The notes under the pieces are model-generated. The model did not search any database. It saw nothing but the letters and a program-made list of their open reading frames with translations, and was not told the DNA's origin. Below, one piece after another: positions 1 to 10,031 of a stretch of DNA of 64,000 nt. The stretch's first letter is position 1, and each line of letters starts with the position of its first letter. The stretch covers positions 47,975,286 to 48,039,285 of the forward strand of contig OY747702.1 in NCBI GenBank assembly GCA_963556495.2, written 5' to 3'. Source of the stretch: Valencia hispanica (lineage: Eukaryota > Chordata > Actinopteri > Cyprinodontiformes > Valenciidae). The position numbers were made by a program, and so were the translations under genes.

Positions 1-1333
1 GTGCATTCAGCAAACACAGGAGTGGAGGCTTAATTCTGAAAAACTCTATGTTACTCCGCTATCACAAGGAAAACAAGGATTTACACAAGTCTAAGAGGAT
101 GAACTGAGCAGCAATATTTTCCAATCACGTCTTGAAGGTTAACTCCAGGCCTGTTAAACCTATATAGCCAATGCAATGTAGCAAAAGCAGCCAGAGGAAC
201 AAGCTGTAAACCACCTTAATTATCATTACGCCCAAGTGAAGGGAGTGTTGCTCAGACGTGGTGGGATTATCTGACATATACCTGAGGGCATTCTCTCTCT
301 TTCTCCCTCCCTTCCTTTCTCCTCCTTTGCTTGTGAAATTCCATCAAGAGAAATTAATCTGATTCATAACTTCCTCAGTGAGACCTGTATCATTGTTGAA
401 TAACTGAACAAATATAGTTCAAGTTTCCTTTCAGCAGTCAAGTGTCACAAGTTTAGGTTTTAAACTGCTTTATTACAATATAGGTGCAGATAAAACCACA
501 TATTTACGTACACTGACGAAAAAGACACATAACTCTTTTTCTTCTCAGTGTCTGACATTAAATCAGACAAACAATCCCTGTTTTATGCCAGACAGGATGA
601 TGAAAAGTATTTATATTTGCTAAATGCCAAGATAATGAGGAGGTGAATTAGGTGAAAACTAATTTAGAAAATTCCCTGCTTCTTTGTGTAACATCAAGGA
701 GAACAGAAAAAGGTTTAAGGACCATTATTTTATGCATCTTTTTAGAAGCAGATATAATCTTTTTTTTTATTTTTATCTAGGCTGCAGAGGTTTTTTTTTA
801 AACAGCTATTTCTGCGTTACAAGTTCAAACTTCCCAGCATCCCTCTGAATAAAAAGCACGAAATAAAAGTTACGCAAATGATGCTCCCTTTGTGTTGTTG
901 AATAAACACACCTGTGCTAGCACTGTGTTTCTGAAAGGGCAATTCGGTTTCACTAACTGTAAATGCTGAACATGCAAAGGGATTATATTTGCATTAAAGG
1001 TTTTCTAAGACAAAAAAGGGTCTCAGATGTTTGAGGTTTGCATCAAGTGTCTGGAAGTAACCCAAAAGTTTAAACTAAAGAACATCATTATGCTCAGAAC
1101 AAAGAACAAAACAATACAATCGACTTTTCCATTCAGTTTGATGCGTTGCTGTTAGACATTTAAGATACCAACCTGCAAAGGATTTATCCATTCAATCTGC
1201 TACCAAGATATTACTGATTACATGAATGAAAGTTTTGTGTGTGCTTGATTTAGGAACTGATTTTTGCTTGTTTTATTTTGTGCAGAGTTATTGTGAAAGA
1301 CAAGTTGCTCACTTGGACAAGATTTGTTTTATT
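1..1333. other. AT-rich non-coding DNA, no gene seen
   Basis: No open frame of useful length, splice-framed exon or recognisable repeat was found. The sequence is AT-rich with short T runs and a CT-rich stretch near 293-325. It reads as ordinary intergenic DNA of a gene desert. Confidence 0.6.
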
Positions 1334-1481
1334 ATTACCTCCGCCAAGAAGGTTATGTTTTCGCCGGGGTTTGTTTGTTCTGTTTATCTGTTAGCAACAT
1401 AACTCAAAAGCACGTAGATGAATTTTGGGGGGACTGAGCTGCCTTGGTGGAGGTCTGCGCTCTCCAAGTGCTTTTCTAGTT
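1334..1481 (+). repeat. Short dispersed MITE-like repeat (CTCCGCCAAG family)
   Basis: It opens with TTACCTCCGCCAAGAAGGTT and closes with CTTGGTGGAGGTCTGCGCTC followed by CCAAGTGCTTTTCTAG. The two ends are partly complementary (CTCCGCCAAG against CTTGGTGGAG). I recognise this arrangement as a short non-autonomous element common in fish and other animals. The copy is short and probably internally deleted. The superfamily is not assigned. Confidence 0.55.
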
Positions 1482-2630
1482 ATTTTTAAAATTCTGTTGA
1501 CTAGTTTATTATTTGTTGAATTTGTACTACATAAATCTATCCATGGATATAAGATTTTTTTCCCCTAGTTTGAATAATAAACTAAGCATTGATCAAAAAA
1601 CAGGGATCAGTTTGTGTAATTAGACTGAATTCATTGCTGCAAATTGGCCCTATATAAATAGATTGAACTGAATTGAAATTTAATAAATAACTGTATTTTT
1701 CAAAAAAAAAGGGCAGGATTTAAAACTTTACTTATTTTTCAGGAATTAGAGGCTTGTTTCAGTTTCAACAATGTAGAATTTAGTTTTGTTATGCTTCTGA
1801 TTGCTGAAGGTGCACCGCCTGAAAGAACTCCGTCATCAGGATACCATGACGCATGGACAAGGAATATCTCTATAATAACATAGCTCAGATGGTTAGGACA
1901 AGCATTTTAGTAACCCAGAATTTCCTCATTCTTTCATTCTAAAGAGCCTGACTTTCTTGTATTATAGGTGGTCTTGATAATAAATTGGTCTGTTTGTAGT
2001 TGGTTGGGAGTTACCTGCTTGGCGCTGAAATAAACTCTAACTTAAAAAAAATTGTTTTAGTCAAGTATTTCTTCCATTTAACAATAGCAACCAGTGTTGT
2101 GTTTAATATTGTTGTAAAGCCTGAATAGTCACCTTTATGACAAGGTACAACTTGTAAGGATTTCACATCTATGAAATGAGCAGCACGACTAAACTCGTGG
2201 GTAGCACCCAGCCAAAATATTTGCCACAATCTATTCCAATGTCCCTTGTCGCTATTCAATTTTGCTTTGAGCTGTATGTGCAGCCAATCTCCGGTGTATG
2301 ACCGGCACCTGATTGGTAGCTAAGTTATGTACAACTTATGTGTGCCCCAAGCTTAAACAAGCAGCAATTGTCCCTTCAGGATTTGAAATGGAGCAACTGG
2401 AAGCTAGTATTTGGGTACACACAGCTGAAACATAATTAGGTGCCATATCTGACCAGAGAAGGGTAGTAATGAATTACTTTAACATGACTCTATTTATTTG
2501 TGTAACCTTATGTGGAAGAGTTTTTCTGCACAATACTTTCACTTCTACTTGAGTAGTATAACTTTGAAGTAACATGACTCTTTCTAAAGAATGCATTTTC
2601 AGGCACACACCTCTGATCATTTCTCTCTTT
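1482..2630. other. Non-coding DNA with a possible LINE tail scrap
   Basis: Mostly AT-rich sequence with no supported gene. Around 1640-1690 there is TATATAAATAGATTGAACTG followed by GAATTGAAAT. This resembles the extreme 3' end of the L2-type LINEs elsewhere in the window (…CTATATAAATAAA plus GAATT repeats), so it may be a detached LINE tail. Confidence 0.4.
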
Positions 2631-2987
2631 GAGTTTACATGCACATCTAAATCGAGCTTATGGCAAAATTCAAACTAATTGCATATGCAGAATGGGAGCC
2701 TTTTTCCTAGTTTACATGTCACTCAGAAAATCAAATTATTAAATGAAGTGAGTTTAACTTTGCGGCGGTAGGTGGCAGTATGTGCCCTTTCCAGTTGGCC
2801 CTAAACATCTCACAGATAGTAAACAAATGCTGGCTGCCGTGAAGCAGACGGAATAATAGCAGGATATGGACAATGAGTGAAGAAATGGATGACAACAACG
2901 CTGCAGCACACTACATGTCATACGTACTGTATTGTTTGATTGTTTTAGGCGTGTTGTTGCCGCTTTGTGACATAGTGTGGAAACAAT
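2631..2987 (+). mobile_element. PIF/Harbinger-like non-autonomous element, copy 1 (right end missing)
   Basis: It begins GAGTTTACATGCACATCTAAATCGAG and is clearly homologous along its length to the element at 43313-43913, including the GCGGTAGGTGGC block and a short reading frame starting MDDNNAAA near 2888. That frame runs through YVLYCLIVL and resembles the N-terminus of fish Harbinger-type transposases, so the superfamily is an inference. The right terminus is absent because the copy stops where the L2 sequence begins at about 2988. Confidence 0.5.
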
Positions 2988-3660
2988 CGTCTCACCTTGA
3001 ATGTGAACAAAACAAAGGAGATGATTATAGATTTCAGAAGAAACAGGGATAAGTCAAAAACTGTTTCCATCATGGGAGAAGAAGTGGAGGTCGTTGAGGA
3101 GTATAAATACCTCGGAGTTCACCTTGACAACAGACTGGACTGGAGGCGCAACAGTGAAGCCATCTACAAGAAGAGACAGAGCAGACTGTACTTCTTGAGG
3201 AAGCTTAGGTCCTTCAAGGTTTGCAGCAAGATGCTGCAGATCTTCTACAAGTCTGTTGTGGAGAGTGTAATCTCTTCAGCCGTCATCTGTTGGTGTAGCA
3301 GCATCAGAGCCAGGGATTTAAAAAGGCTAAACAACCTGATGAAGAAGGCTGGTTCTGTTCGGGGGACAACTGTGGAAAATCTGGAGATGATAATGCAAAG
3401 AAGGATTCTTCATAAAATCCAAAAAATGATGGACAACCCTGAGCATCCTCTTCATGAGACAGTCATACAACAACAGAGCGTCTTCAGTCGGAGGCTTCTT
3501 CAGTTTCGCTGCAATACAGACCGCTACAGGAAATCCTTCCTGCCCACAGCCATCATCATCTACAACAACTCCTTAAAGAATTAATTATATGAGCTATACC
3601 AACACTTAATTTCCCTCTGGGATCAATAAAGTATTTTTGAATTGAATTGAATTGAATTGT
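2988..3660 (+). mobile_element. L2-type LINE, 3' end (5' truncated)
   Basis: This is the 3'-terminal piece of a non-LTR retrotransposon: the C-terminal part of the reverse-transcriptase protein, a short 3' UTR with CTGGGATCAATAAAGTA, and a terminal GAATT-repeat tail (three to four units, 3638-3660). Such repeat tails are usual for L2/CR1-group LINEs in fish. 5' truncation is the expected outcome of target-primed reverse transcription. Related fragments lie at 19895-20085, 43193-44310 and 47036-47090. Confidence 0.8.
2997..3584 (+). pseudogene. LINE reverse transcriptase, C-terminal fragment
   Basis: An open frame of 195 residues matching the C-terminal region of L2-group LINE ORF2 proteins. 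Visible landmarks are LNVNKTKEM-like residues at the start, EEYKYLGVHLDN near residue 35, SRLYFLRKLRSF near 62, a KRLNNLMKKAGSV stretch, and the terminal block NTDRYRKSFLPTA. The catalytic palm motifs (including the YADD box) and the endonuclease lie upstream in a full LINE and are absent here. The fragment therefore cannot support retrotransposition. The frame is open without stops, suggesting modest age. The Met start is simply the first ATG in the fragment. Confidence 0.8.
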
Positions 3661-4075
3661 GTTGTTGTCGTACCATTCTTGTTGTTCCCGCTTCTGCTGT
3701 CTCGTCACTCCTGGAAGGAAAAGGGAGACTTTTGATGAGACGTTTCATGAACATAAACCTCTTTTTTCTAGTTCAACTTTCTATTTGTTGAGCCCGCAGT
3801 GTGATTTGGAGGAGGTCAGAAGTAATTTATACAATTAAAACATACATATGTTAAGCTACCTACTGTAAATATTGGTTTCAAAAGCTATATGTTGTGAAAA
3901 AGAAAATCTGAAAATTGATTTGGCTACGTTCCTCTTTTGGTCTGAATAGAAGCACGAAAGAGTGCAAGGAAGTATGTCTCCTTGTAATCAAAATGAAGAA
4001 AAACCATGACCCATTTTCAGTACTGTAGGTTAGAACGTGTTCAAACCAAGGGGAAAACTCCACCGGCCAAATGTG
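3661..4075. other. Non-coding spacer
   Basis: AT-rich sequence between the L2 end and the next repeat. No gene, RNA or recognisable element was found. Confidence 0.5.
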
Positions 4076-5112
4076 AGGCCAATACGGAAGTGACAAAAAT
4101 TGCAGTTCCCCCCTCATCCGCTAGGGACTGGCTGTGAAAAGGAGCAAGTTCCCATTGACTCCCATGTTAAAAATGCCAACGTCACAGCAGAAATAAGCAT
4201 GTTCATTTCAGGTTTTATAGGTCAGGTTTACCGTGATGACAACTCTGCGGGGGGTGATTTTTTTTTAATAACTCATTCATTTAGATGTAATTTAACCTTT
4301 AAATTATGAATAATAAGGGGCGTGTCCATTTGATTGACAGTTCTCAGATGAGCTGTCAGCGCTAGCGATGGTGGCTAGCGACTTGCCCCCCCCTTGCTTG
4401 CTCCATGGAAGGCCTTCAACCTCGATATCACGTTAAAAGTCTAGGCCATTTTGTTTCTTTGAACTTGACCATCAGTTGCGACCGCAATGTTTATTCGTGT
4501 TAAGTTAATCTTGCACGTATTGGACAAAGATGGCTTGCTACGATATTGATTGCACTAACAGACCCTCCAAGAAGTCTCTTCTCCATTGTTTTCGGTAAGT
4601 AAAATAAAATTTCTGCTGTGCATTTAAGATAACGCTGCTTGGTCAAAAATGGGTTGAGATGATCACATTTCTTCTTTATTTTACATATTGATTATTAAAA
4701 CTTGTTTTGATTAAAATTCACATCGTTTTAGTGAAAGTTATAGACCAACAAGGCTTCATGATTCTATTTGACAAAATTGTTGAATCTGCCTAGAAGCCAG
4801 AGGAGTAGCAGAGTCGCTCAACCACAGTTTTCTGGCTAAAAGCGCCCGCCAACCTCAGTTAGCTTCAGTTAGCTAGCTCAGTTAGCTCATAGCTACATTG
4901 GCTCAGAGTTGGATGGGTGTCAATCATCTACCCCCACCCTCACAGCCCCAATCTCCGTTCCACCTCTTTGCCCTTTTTTTTTTTTTGAGGCGGCCAAGAT
5001 GGCGAGGACGGGTACAGCCCATTGGACTTCAATTCAGCTCTTCAGAAACCTACGGGTGACGTCACGGAGGCTCCGTCTATCTTATATATACAGTCATATG
5101 GTAACAGTCAGC
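4076..5112 (+). mobile_element. Fish interspersed DNA element carrying a THAP-like exon
   Basis: The left part contains the motif GTTCCCATTGACTCCCATGT, which I recognise from a very common teleost interspersed repeat. The right part ends in GTGACGTCACGGAGGCTCCG and a TATATACAGTC terminus typical of the same class. In the middle a small ATG-started exon with a GTAAGT donor encodes a THAP-like start (4530-4594). Termini are only approximate and no target duplication was established. The class is probably a THAP-transposase DNA element. Confidence 0.5.
4530..4594 (+). pseudogene. THAP-like first exon of a transposon gene
   Basis: ATG opens a frame reading MACYDIDCTNRPSKK and on to a perfect GTAAGT splice donor at 4595-4600. 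THAP zinc fingers begin near the N-terminus with C-x(2-4)-C and normally continue in a second exon with C-x2-H. Here C3 and C8 (spacing x4) followed by NR fit the first half. The second half was not found downstream, so the gene is broken or incomplete. A THAP-like second half is seen in an unrelated remnant at 36195-36475. Confidence 0.4.
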
Positions 5113-5464
5113 TAAAGACTGCTTTCTATTGACTCATTTTTATAAAATTTGTTCTTTTGCTTTTTAAACTCTAATAAATCTTATAACTAATTTAAGAAAT
5201 TAAGTGACTTTTTTTACACAGCCAACAATTAGCTGCAAATATTTGAGGCAATTAGCCTGTCATAAGAGAAAGAAATGGGATTTAATTTTTTTAAGACGGA
5301 TTTTCACCATGTTATTCATTCATTTATAAATGTCAACGTTTATAGCTAAACATTTAATCAGAAAGCTAAATCTTCAGTTTACAAGCTAAATATTTAGTTT
5401 GCAAATTAAATAGTTACGTCCAAAATAAATATTTAGCTTCAAATGAAAAATCTCTAAATATTTA

Positions 5465-5678
5465 CAGTGGCTTGCAAAAGTATTCGGCCCCCTTGAACTT
5501 TTCCACATTTTGTCACATTACAGCCACAAACATGAATCAATTTTATTGGAATTCCACGTGAAAGACCAATACAAAGTGGTGTATACGTGAGAAGTGGAAC
5601 GAAAATCATACATGATTCCAAACATTTTTTGCAAATAAATAACTGAAAAGTGGGGTGTGCGTAATTATTCAGCCCCCT
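5465..5678 (+). repeat. Tc1 left terminal inverted repeat
   Basis: This 214-bp repeat starts CAGTGGCTTG and ends in ATTATTCAGCCCCCT. It pairs with 6861-7074 over its whole length with only scattered mismatches. Confidence 0.9.
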
Positions 5679-5681
5679 GAG

Positions 5682-6705
5682 TCAATACTTTGCAGAACTA
5701 CCTTTTGCTGCAATTCCAGCTGCCAGTCTTTTAGGGTATGTTTCTACCAGCTTTGCACATCTACAGACAGCACATCAATTCTTGCCCATTCTTCTTTGCA
5801 AAACAGCTCCAGCTCAGTCAGATTAGATGGACAGTGTTTGTGAACAGCAGCTTTCAGATCTTGCCACAGATTCTCGATTGGATTTAGATCTGGACTTTGA
5901 CTGGGCCATTCTAACACATGGATATGTTTTGTTTTAAACCATTCCATTGTTACCCTGGCTTTATGTTTAGGGTCGTTGTCCTGCTGGAAGGTGAACCTCC
6001 GCCCCAGTCTCAAGTCTTTTGCAGACTCCAAGAGGTTTTCTTCCAAGATTGCCCTGTATTTGGCTCCATCCATCTTCCCATCAACTCTGACCAGCTTCCC
6101 TGTCCCTGCTGAAGAGAAGCACCCCCAGAGCATGATGCTGCCACCACCATATTTGACAGTGGGGATGGTGTGTTCAGAGTGATGTGCAGTGTTAGTTTTC
6201 CGCCACACATAGCGTTTTGCATTTTGGCCAAAAAGTTCCATTTTGGTCTCATCTGACCAGAGCACCTTCTTCCACATGTTTGCTGTGTCCCCCACATGGC
6301 TTGTGGCAAACTGCAAACGGGACTTCTTATGGTTTTCTTTTAACAATGGCTTTCTTCTTGCCACTCTTCCATATAGGCCAACTTTGTGCAGTGCACCACT
6401 AATAGTTGTCCTATGGACAGATTCCCCCACCTGAGCTGTAGATTTCTGCAGCTCGTCCAGAGTCACCATGGGCCTCTTGACTGCATTATGATCAGCGCTC
6501 TCCTTGTTCGACCTGTGAGTTTAGGTGGACGGCCTTGTCTTGGTAGGTTTACAGTTGTGCCATACTCCTTCCATTTCTGAATGATCGCTTGAACAGTGCT
6601 CCGTGGGATGTTCAAGGCTTGGGAAATCTTTTTGTAGCCTAAGCCTGCTTTCAATTTCTCAATAACTTTATCCCTGACCTGTCTGGTCTGTTCTTTGGAC
6701 TTCAT
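5682..6705 (-). pseudogene. Tc1-like transposase, two frameshifts
   Basis: This gene encodes the cut-and-paste DDE transposase of the surrounding element. The N-terminal 80 residues (from the ATG at 6705) form the paired-like helix-turn-helix region: KSKEQTRQVRDKV, then SQALNIPRSTVQ and a GRPPK linker (about residue 60). A frameshift near 6465-6480 then moves reading to a second frame beginning MVTLDELQ. That frame carries the catalytic core: WSDETK (first Asp), QQDNDPKHK (second Asp) and NPIENLW (Glu), with 34 residues between the second Asp and Glu, i.e. DD34E. A second frameshift near 5745 removes the natural C-terminus (…KRLAAGIAAKGSSAKY, stop at 5682-5684). All catalytic residues survive, but no single product can be made. 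Confidence 0.9.
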
Positions 6706-6860
6706 GGTGTTGTTGCTCCCAACATTCTCTTAGACAACCTCTGAGGCCATCACAGGGCAGCTGTATTTGTACTGACATTAGATTAGACACAGGTGCACTC
6801 TATTTAGTCATTAGCACTCATCAGGCAATGTCTATGGGCAACTGACTGCACTCAGACCAA

Positions 6861-7074
6861 AGGGGGCTGAATAATTACGCACATCCCACTTTTCAGTTAT
6901 TTATTTGCAAAAAATGTTTGGAATCATGTATGATTTTCGTTCCACTTCTCATATGTACACCACTTTGTATTGGTCTTTCATGTGGAATTCCAATAAAATT
7001 TATTCATGTTTGTGGCTGTAATGTGACAAAATGTGGAAAAGTTCAAGGGGGCCGAATACTTTTGCAAGCCACTG
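6861..7074 (-). repeat. Tc1 right terminal inverted repeat
   Basis: Inverse partner of 5465-5678, ending GCAAGCCACTG before the TA at 7075-7076. Confidence 0.9.
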
Positions 7075-7240
7075 TAGGTTGAAACTAAATGTTTAGCTAG
7101 CTAACTAAATATTTTGTTTGGAGATAAATTTTGTGTTTGTAAACTAATTAGATAACTATATATTTAGCAAGCTAACTGCACATTTAGTTTTAAACTGTGA
7201 CATTTATAGATGAATGAATGACATGGTGAAAATATGACTT

Positions 7241-7545
7241 TAAAGAACATATTGCAGGTTAAATATTTTCTACAAAGCATTTAAAATGTCAAAAAAATTA
7301 CTATTTGAAATGTTTATTGAGGGTATTTTAAATCTTACAATGCATAATGGCACAAGTCTTTATTAAAAAGTTTCATAATCTTGACCTGTGACGTAAGAAG
7401 GGGGAGTCATATGCTATGAACTGCCTCAGCTCAGTATCAGGTGGAGCGGTTGTGTTATCGAAAGTCAGTGTGCTCACTAGTTTTGGATTGCATTCTTTTT
7501 TTTATTGTAAATTATTGTGTTTGTAGAGATTGTACAAACAACAGC
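7241..7545. other. Non-coding spacer before a hAT element
   Basis: AT-rich sequence with no supported coding region. Its right edge, CTGTCAGG at 7546-7553, is one copy of the target duplication of the adjoining hAT element. Confidence 0.5.
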
Positions 7546-8870
7546 CTGTCAGGCAGTGTTGCCAACTTCTAACAAATTTCTAACGGCTTTTCAGACCCCC
7601 TTAACGACTTTTTTTTTCCCAATAAATGCCTAGCAACAAATCTAGCGACATTTCTGACCATCCTTAGCAATTTTCTGTGAAACTTTGTCGCCGATATTCT
7701 CTATAGTCTCTGGACCTTCTCTAAAAACCCGGCTTGTTTTCCATCCAGACTGTTTCCAGACACTCAGAATGGGAATGATCTGCGCATGTGCATGCAGTAT
7801 CATCACAATACAGCTGACCAATCATAAACCTTTCTCGGTTCATGTCACCCACTCACAAACGAAGCTTGCATCCATGGCTGCGTCACACACCTGTGATGCA
7901 TTCAAAGAACGTTCGAAACACATGGTGAGTTCCAAAACGTAGGACATTTAAAACTTACAACAAAAAACACTGAAAACAATACCATAAACCATAAAGTTCT
8001 GTTTAATGGTGGTTGGCAAGGCAGGTCAGTATTACATATTCTCTGTTAACGCTGTACCTCCTGGCTTGATCAACCAAGTCTGTATTAAAACTTCCAAATA
8101 TCTGAAGGAATCTCTCTCAACTCTTTTATCTAAGAACTTCATTTACACAACGTTCAATGCATACTAATAATGCCCTACTCATTTTTACAAAGTACTAAAA
8201 AACAAACAAAAACTATATTCGTTCTATTAATTTAATCTACTTGAGGTATCTCAAAAACGTTTTTCTTCAGAACTGAACATTTTGTTTCAAAGGTCTTGGA
8301 TGTCCAGTTGCAATTTGATATCTTGTAAATTTTGTACCAGTTTACTTCTGGCAAAATAATATAACATGCTCAGCAGTCTCTTGATGAAGACAAAAGTCAC
8401 ATTTCCATGTAGCATGTTTCCCCTGTTTAAATAATTTATTGTTTAACCCTGTAAGACCAAATCCTAATCTAGATATAATTATTTGCTCCTTCCTGTTTCG
8501 TTCTGTTTTCCTCATTATAGCAACTTTGCTTTGAATATATAAGCCACCTACCAGTTTTTTCTTTTTCTCATTGTTTCTGCCATCTTTTCTTGACCTTTTC
8601 TGTTCCATGGGTTCTTTTATTTTGACCTGTCTGAGCTCACTGGTTTTGCACACTGTTTTTATTGCAAACTGTTTTAATTCGTATTCGTTAATGTTTTGGA
8701 GAAAAAAAATGTAGACCGTCAGAAGAGTGATGATGTCATCACGTCGTGGTGTAGTGATGATGTCATCAATATGCAAATTAGTGTGTTACGTCATTTGGTG
8801 ACATCTAGCAATTTTCTGGGTCAACTTCAGCTACTTTCTGTTGCAGACAGTTGGCAACACTGCTGTCAGG
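7546..8870. mobile_element. hAT-type element with perfect 8-bp target duplication
   Basis: The element proper spans 7554-8862. It begins CAGTGTTGCCAACTTCTAAC and ends GACAGTTGGCAACACTG, giving inverted termini, and is bracketed by identical CTGTCAGG octamers (7546-7553, 8863-8870). An 8-bp duplication with CAG…CTG ends is diagnostic of hAT. No hAT transposase frame is visible, so it is non-autonomous. A LINE fragment is embedded at about 8060-8700. Confidence 0.85.
8060..8700 (-). pseudogene. LINE ORF2 C-terminal fragment inside the hAT element
   Basis: The minus strand encodes residues such as ELKQFAIKTVC, GGLYIQSKVAI, RNRKEQIIISRLGFG and a terminal CDFCLHQETAEHVILFCQK. The Cys/His cluster after an RLRxGHTGLN-like stretch is what follows the RNase H domain in I/Nimb-type LINEs of fish, so I infer that clade with modest confidence. 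The 5' part with endonuclease and reverse transcriptase is absent. The open frame (8342-8776) begins in hAT sequence and is therefore an accidental fusion. Confidence 0.5.
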
Positions 8871-9041
8871 ACATCGAGTCCACAGGTTTTGAAAAATAAA
8901 AAAAGGCATTGTACCATCTTTCGTGTCTGGGTGCGTGTTGTGCAGCTGAAAAGCCTGGACTTAACTTCTGCTTTGTCTATGAAAAATGGCGTCGTCAGTG
9001 GTGCTCACTTCAGACTGGAGAATTAAAATCCCAGCAATGTG

Positions 9042-9218
9042 ATGAAGTTTAACATGGGATACCGAAGCAAAGATCAGGTGAGATTCACACCAGCCGCAGC
9101 AGTGCCTTCAGTGTTTACAGCTTCATTGGACCGCTGTCAACGCCTGCAGCAGGCAGGAGACACGATCACGGATCTTTCAGAGGCTGAGCTCTACGCAGAT
9201 GGGATCTATGCATTGTAA
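9042..9218 (+). pseudogene. Unrecognised small exon-like ORF with splice donor
   Basis: A 58-residue frame begins MKFNMGYRSKDQVRF, continues through a TP-AAAVPSVF stretch and an LSEAELYADGIYAL end, and closes at TAA within GTAAGT (9215-9220). That sequence is also a consensus splice donor. The regular composition and donor suggest the exon of a transposon-borne or lost gene, not random sequence. I do not recognise the protein. It lies between a hAT element and a TTAA element, so a mobile origin is likely. Confidence 0.35.
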
Positions 9219-9554
9219 GTGTTGTTGTGAAACATCTGCTAATTACCAACTTTCCTGACAGAATGATATCAAAGATCAGAAGCAACGTGATTTAACAAAT
9301 GTGTAGCTGTAAACATTTAAAGTTTTTTTCTGTGTCAGAGCAGGAATTAAAATCCATAGTTTTCTGTTGATTGAGCTGACATGATAACCTTCTTCTATGT
9401 CACTTCCTGTCTAGCGGAGATTAGACTTTCTCACAAAAACAACTCCAAAAGCTACAATGATTTATATATATGAGTACATTTTCATTTAGAAACGGTTCCT
9501 AAAATATTTCTCTAAACAATGGTTTAAAGGGGGCTCAAACCTGCAAACTGCACT

Positions 9555-10031
9555 TTAAAGAGCAACTCACCCCCTACCAGAATCTTACTCCACCTACATT
9601 TCCGGTTCAAAAAATGCGGCAAAAGGAGGCGTTGCGTGGCGGACTGAGGGACGGCGGTGGGAGAGGGCATGGTGGCGTCAACACTTCCTTGCTATTCCAA
9701 CTCGCTACAGAGTCGTGGCAGACACTCGGCTGCTTATATGAATAAACTGAATTGAATTGAATTTTATACCCCACAGCAAGCAGTGCAGCTGACATCATAG
9801 TTCAGAGCTCACCGAAAGCCAATGGGGATGGCTGATTTAAATTCAAGTGCAGTGTAGAGTTTGAACCTGAAGAGGGCGCCACATTGACTGGTTTTGGTAG
9901 AAAATGTATATTTTTGCTCAAATGTACTAAAATACCAAAAATAATGACCATCCATGTGGACAGTACTATTAGACACTCTTTTATACAGTTTATCAACAAA
10001 AAAGTTGATTTGGGGGTGTGTTGCTCTTTAA
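9555..10031. mobile_element. TTAA-flanked MITE (element E)
   Basis: A 477-bp unit starting TTAAAGAGCAACTCACCCCC and ending GGGGGTGTGTTGCTCTTTAA. Inverted termini flanked by TTAA indicate a piggyBac- or Kolobok-type non-autonomous element. Its right TTAA (10028-10031) is also the left boundary of the next TTAA element, so the two are fused head to tail at one target site. Confidence 0.75.

Larger units (their letters stand above)
5465..7074 (-). mobile_element. Tc1-like DD34E transposon, near full length
   Basis: A 1,610-bp element bounded by 214-bp terminal inverted repeats that begin CAGTGGCTTGCAAAAGTATT. Both ends are flanked by the TA target duplication expected of Tc1/mariner elements (5463-5464 and 7075-7076). 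It carries a single transposase gene on the minus strand with two frameshifts. The repeats differ at only about seven positions by eye, so this is the youngest DNA transposon in the window. It is inserted in an older palindromic MITE. Confidence 0.92.
5275..7240. mobile_element. Long-inverted-repeat MITE, interrupted by a Tc1 element
   Basis: The sequence at 5277-5340 (…CACCATGTTATTCATTCATT…) is complementary to that at 7190-7245 (…GATGAATGAATGACATGGTG…), and both arms carry AGCTAAATATTTAGTTT-like motifs towards the centre. This marks an older palindromic non-autonomous element. The Tc1-like transposon at 5465-7074 sits at its centre, so the palindrome predates it. The outer termini are uncertain. 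Arms were judged by eye to be approximately 180 bp each. Confidence 0.6.
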
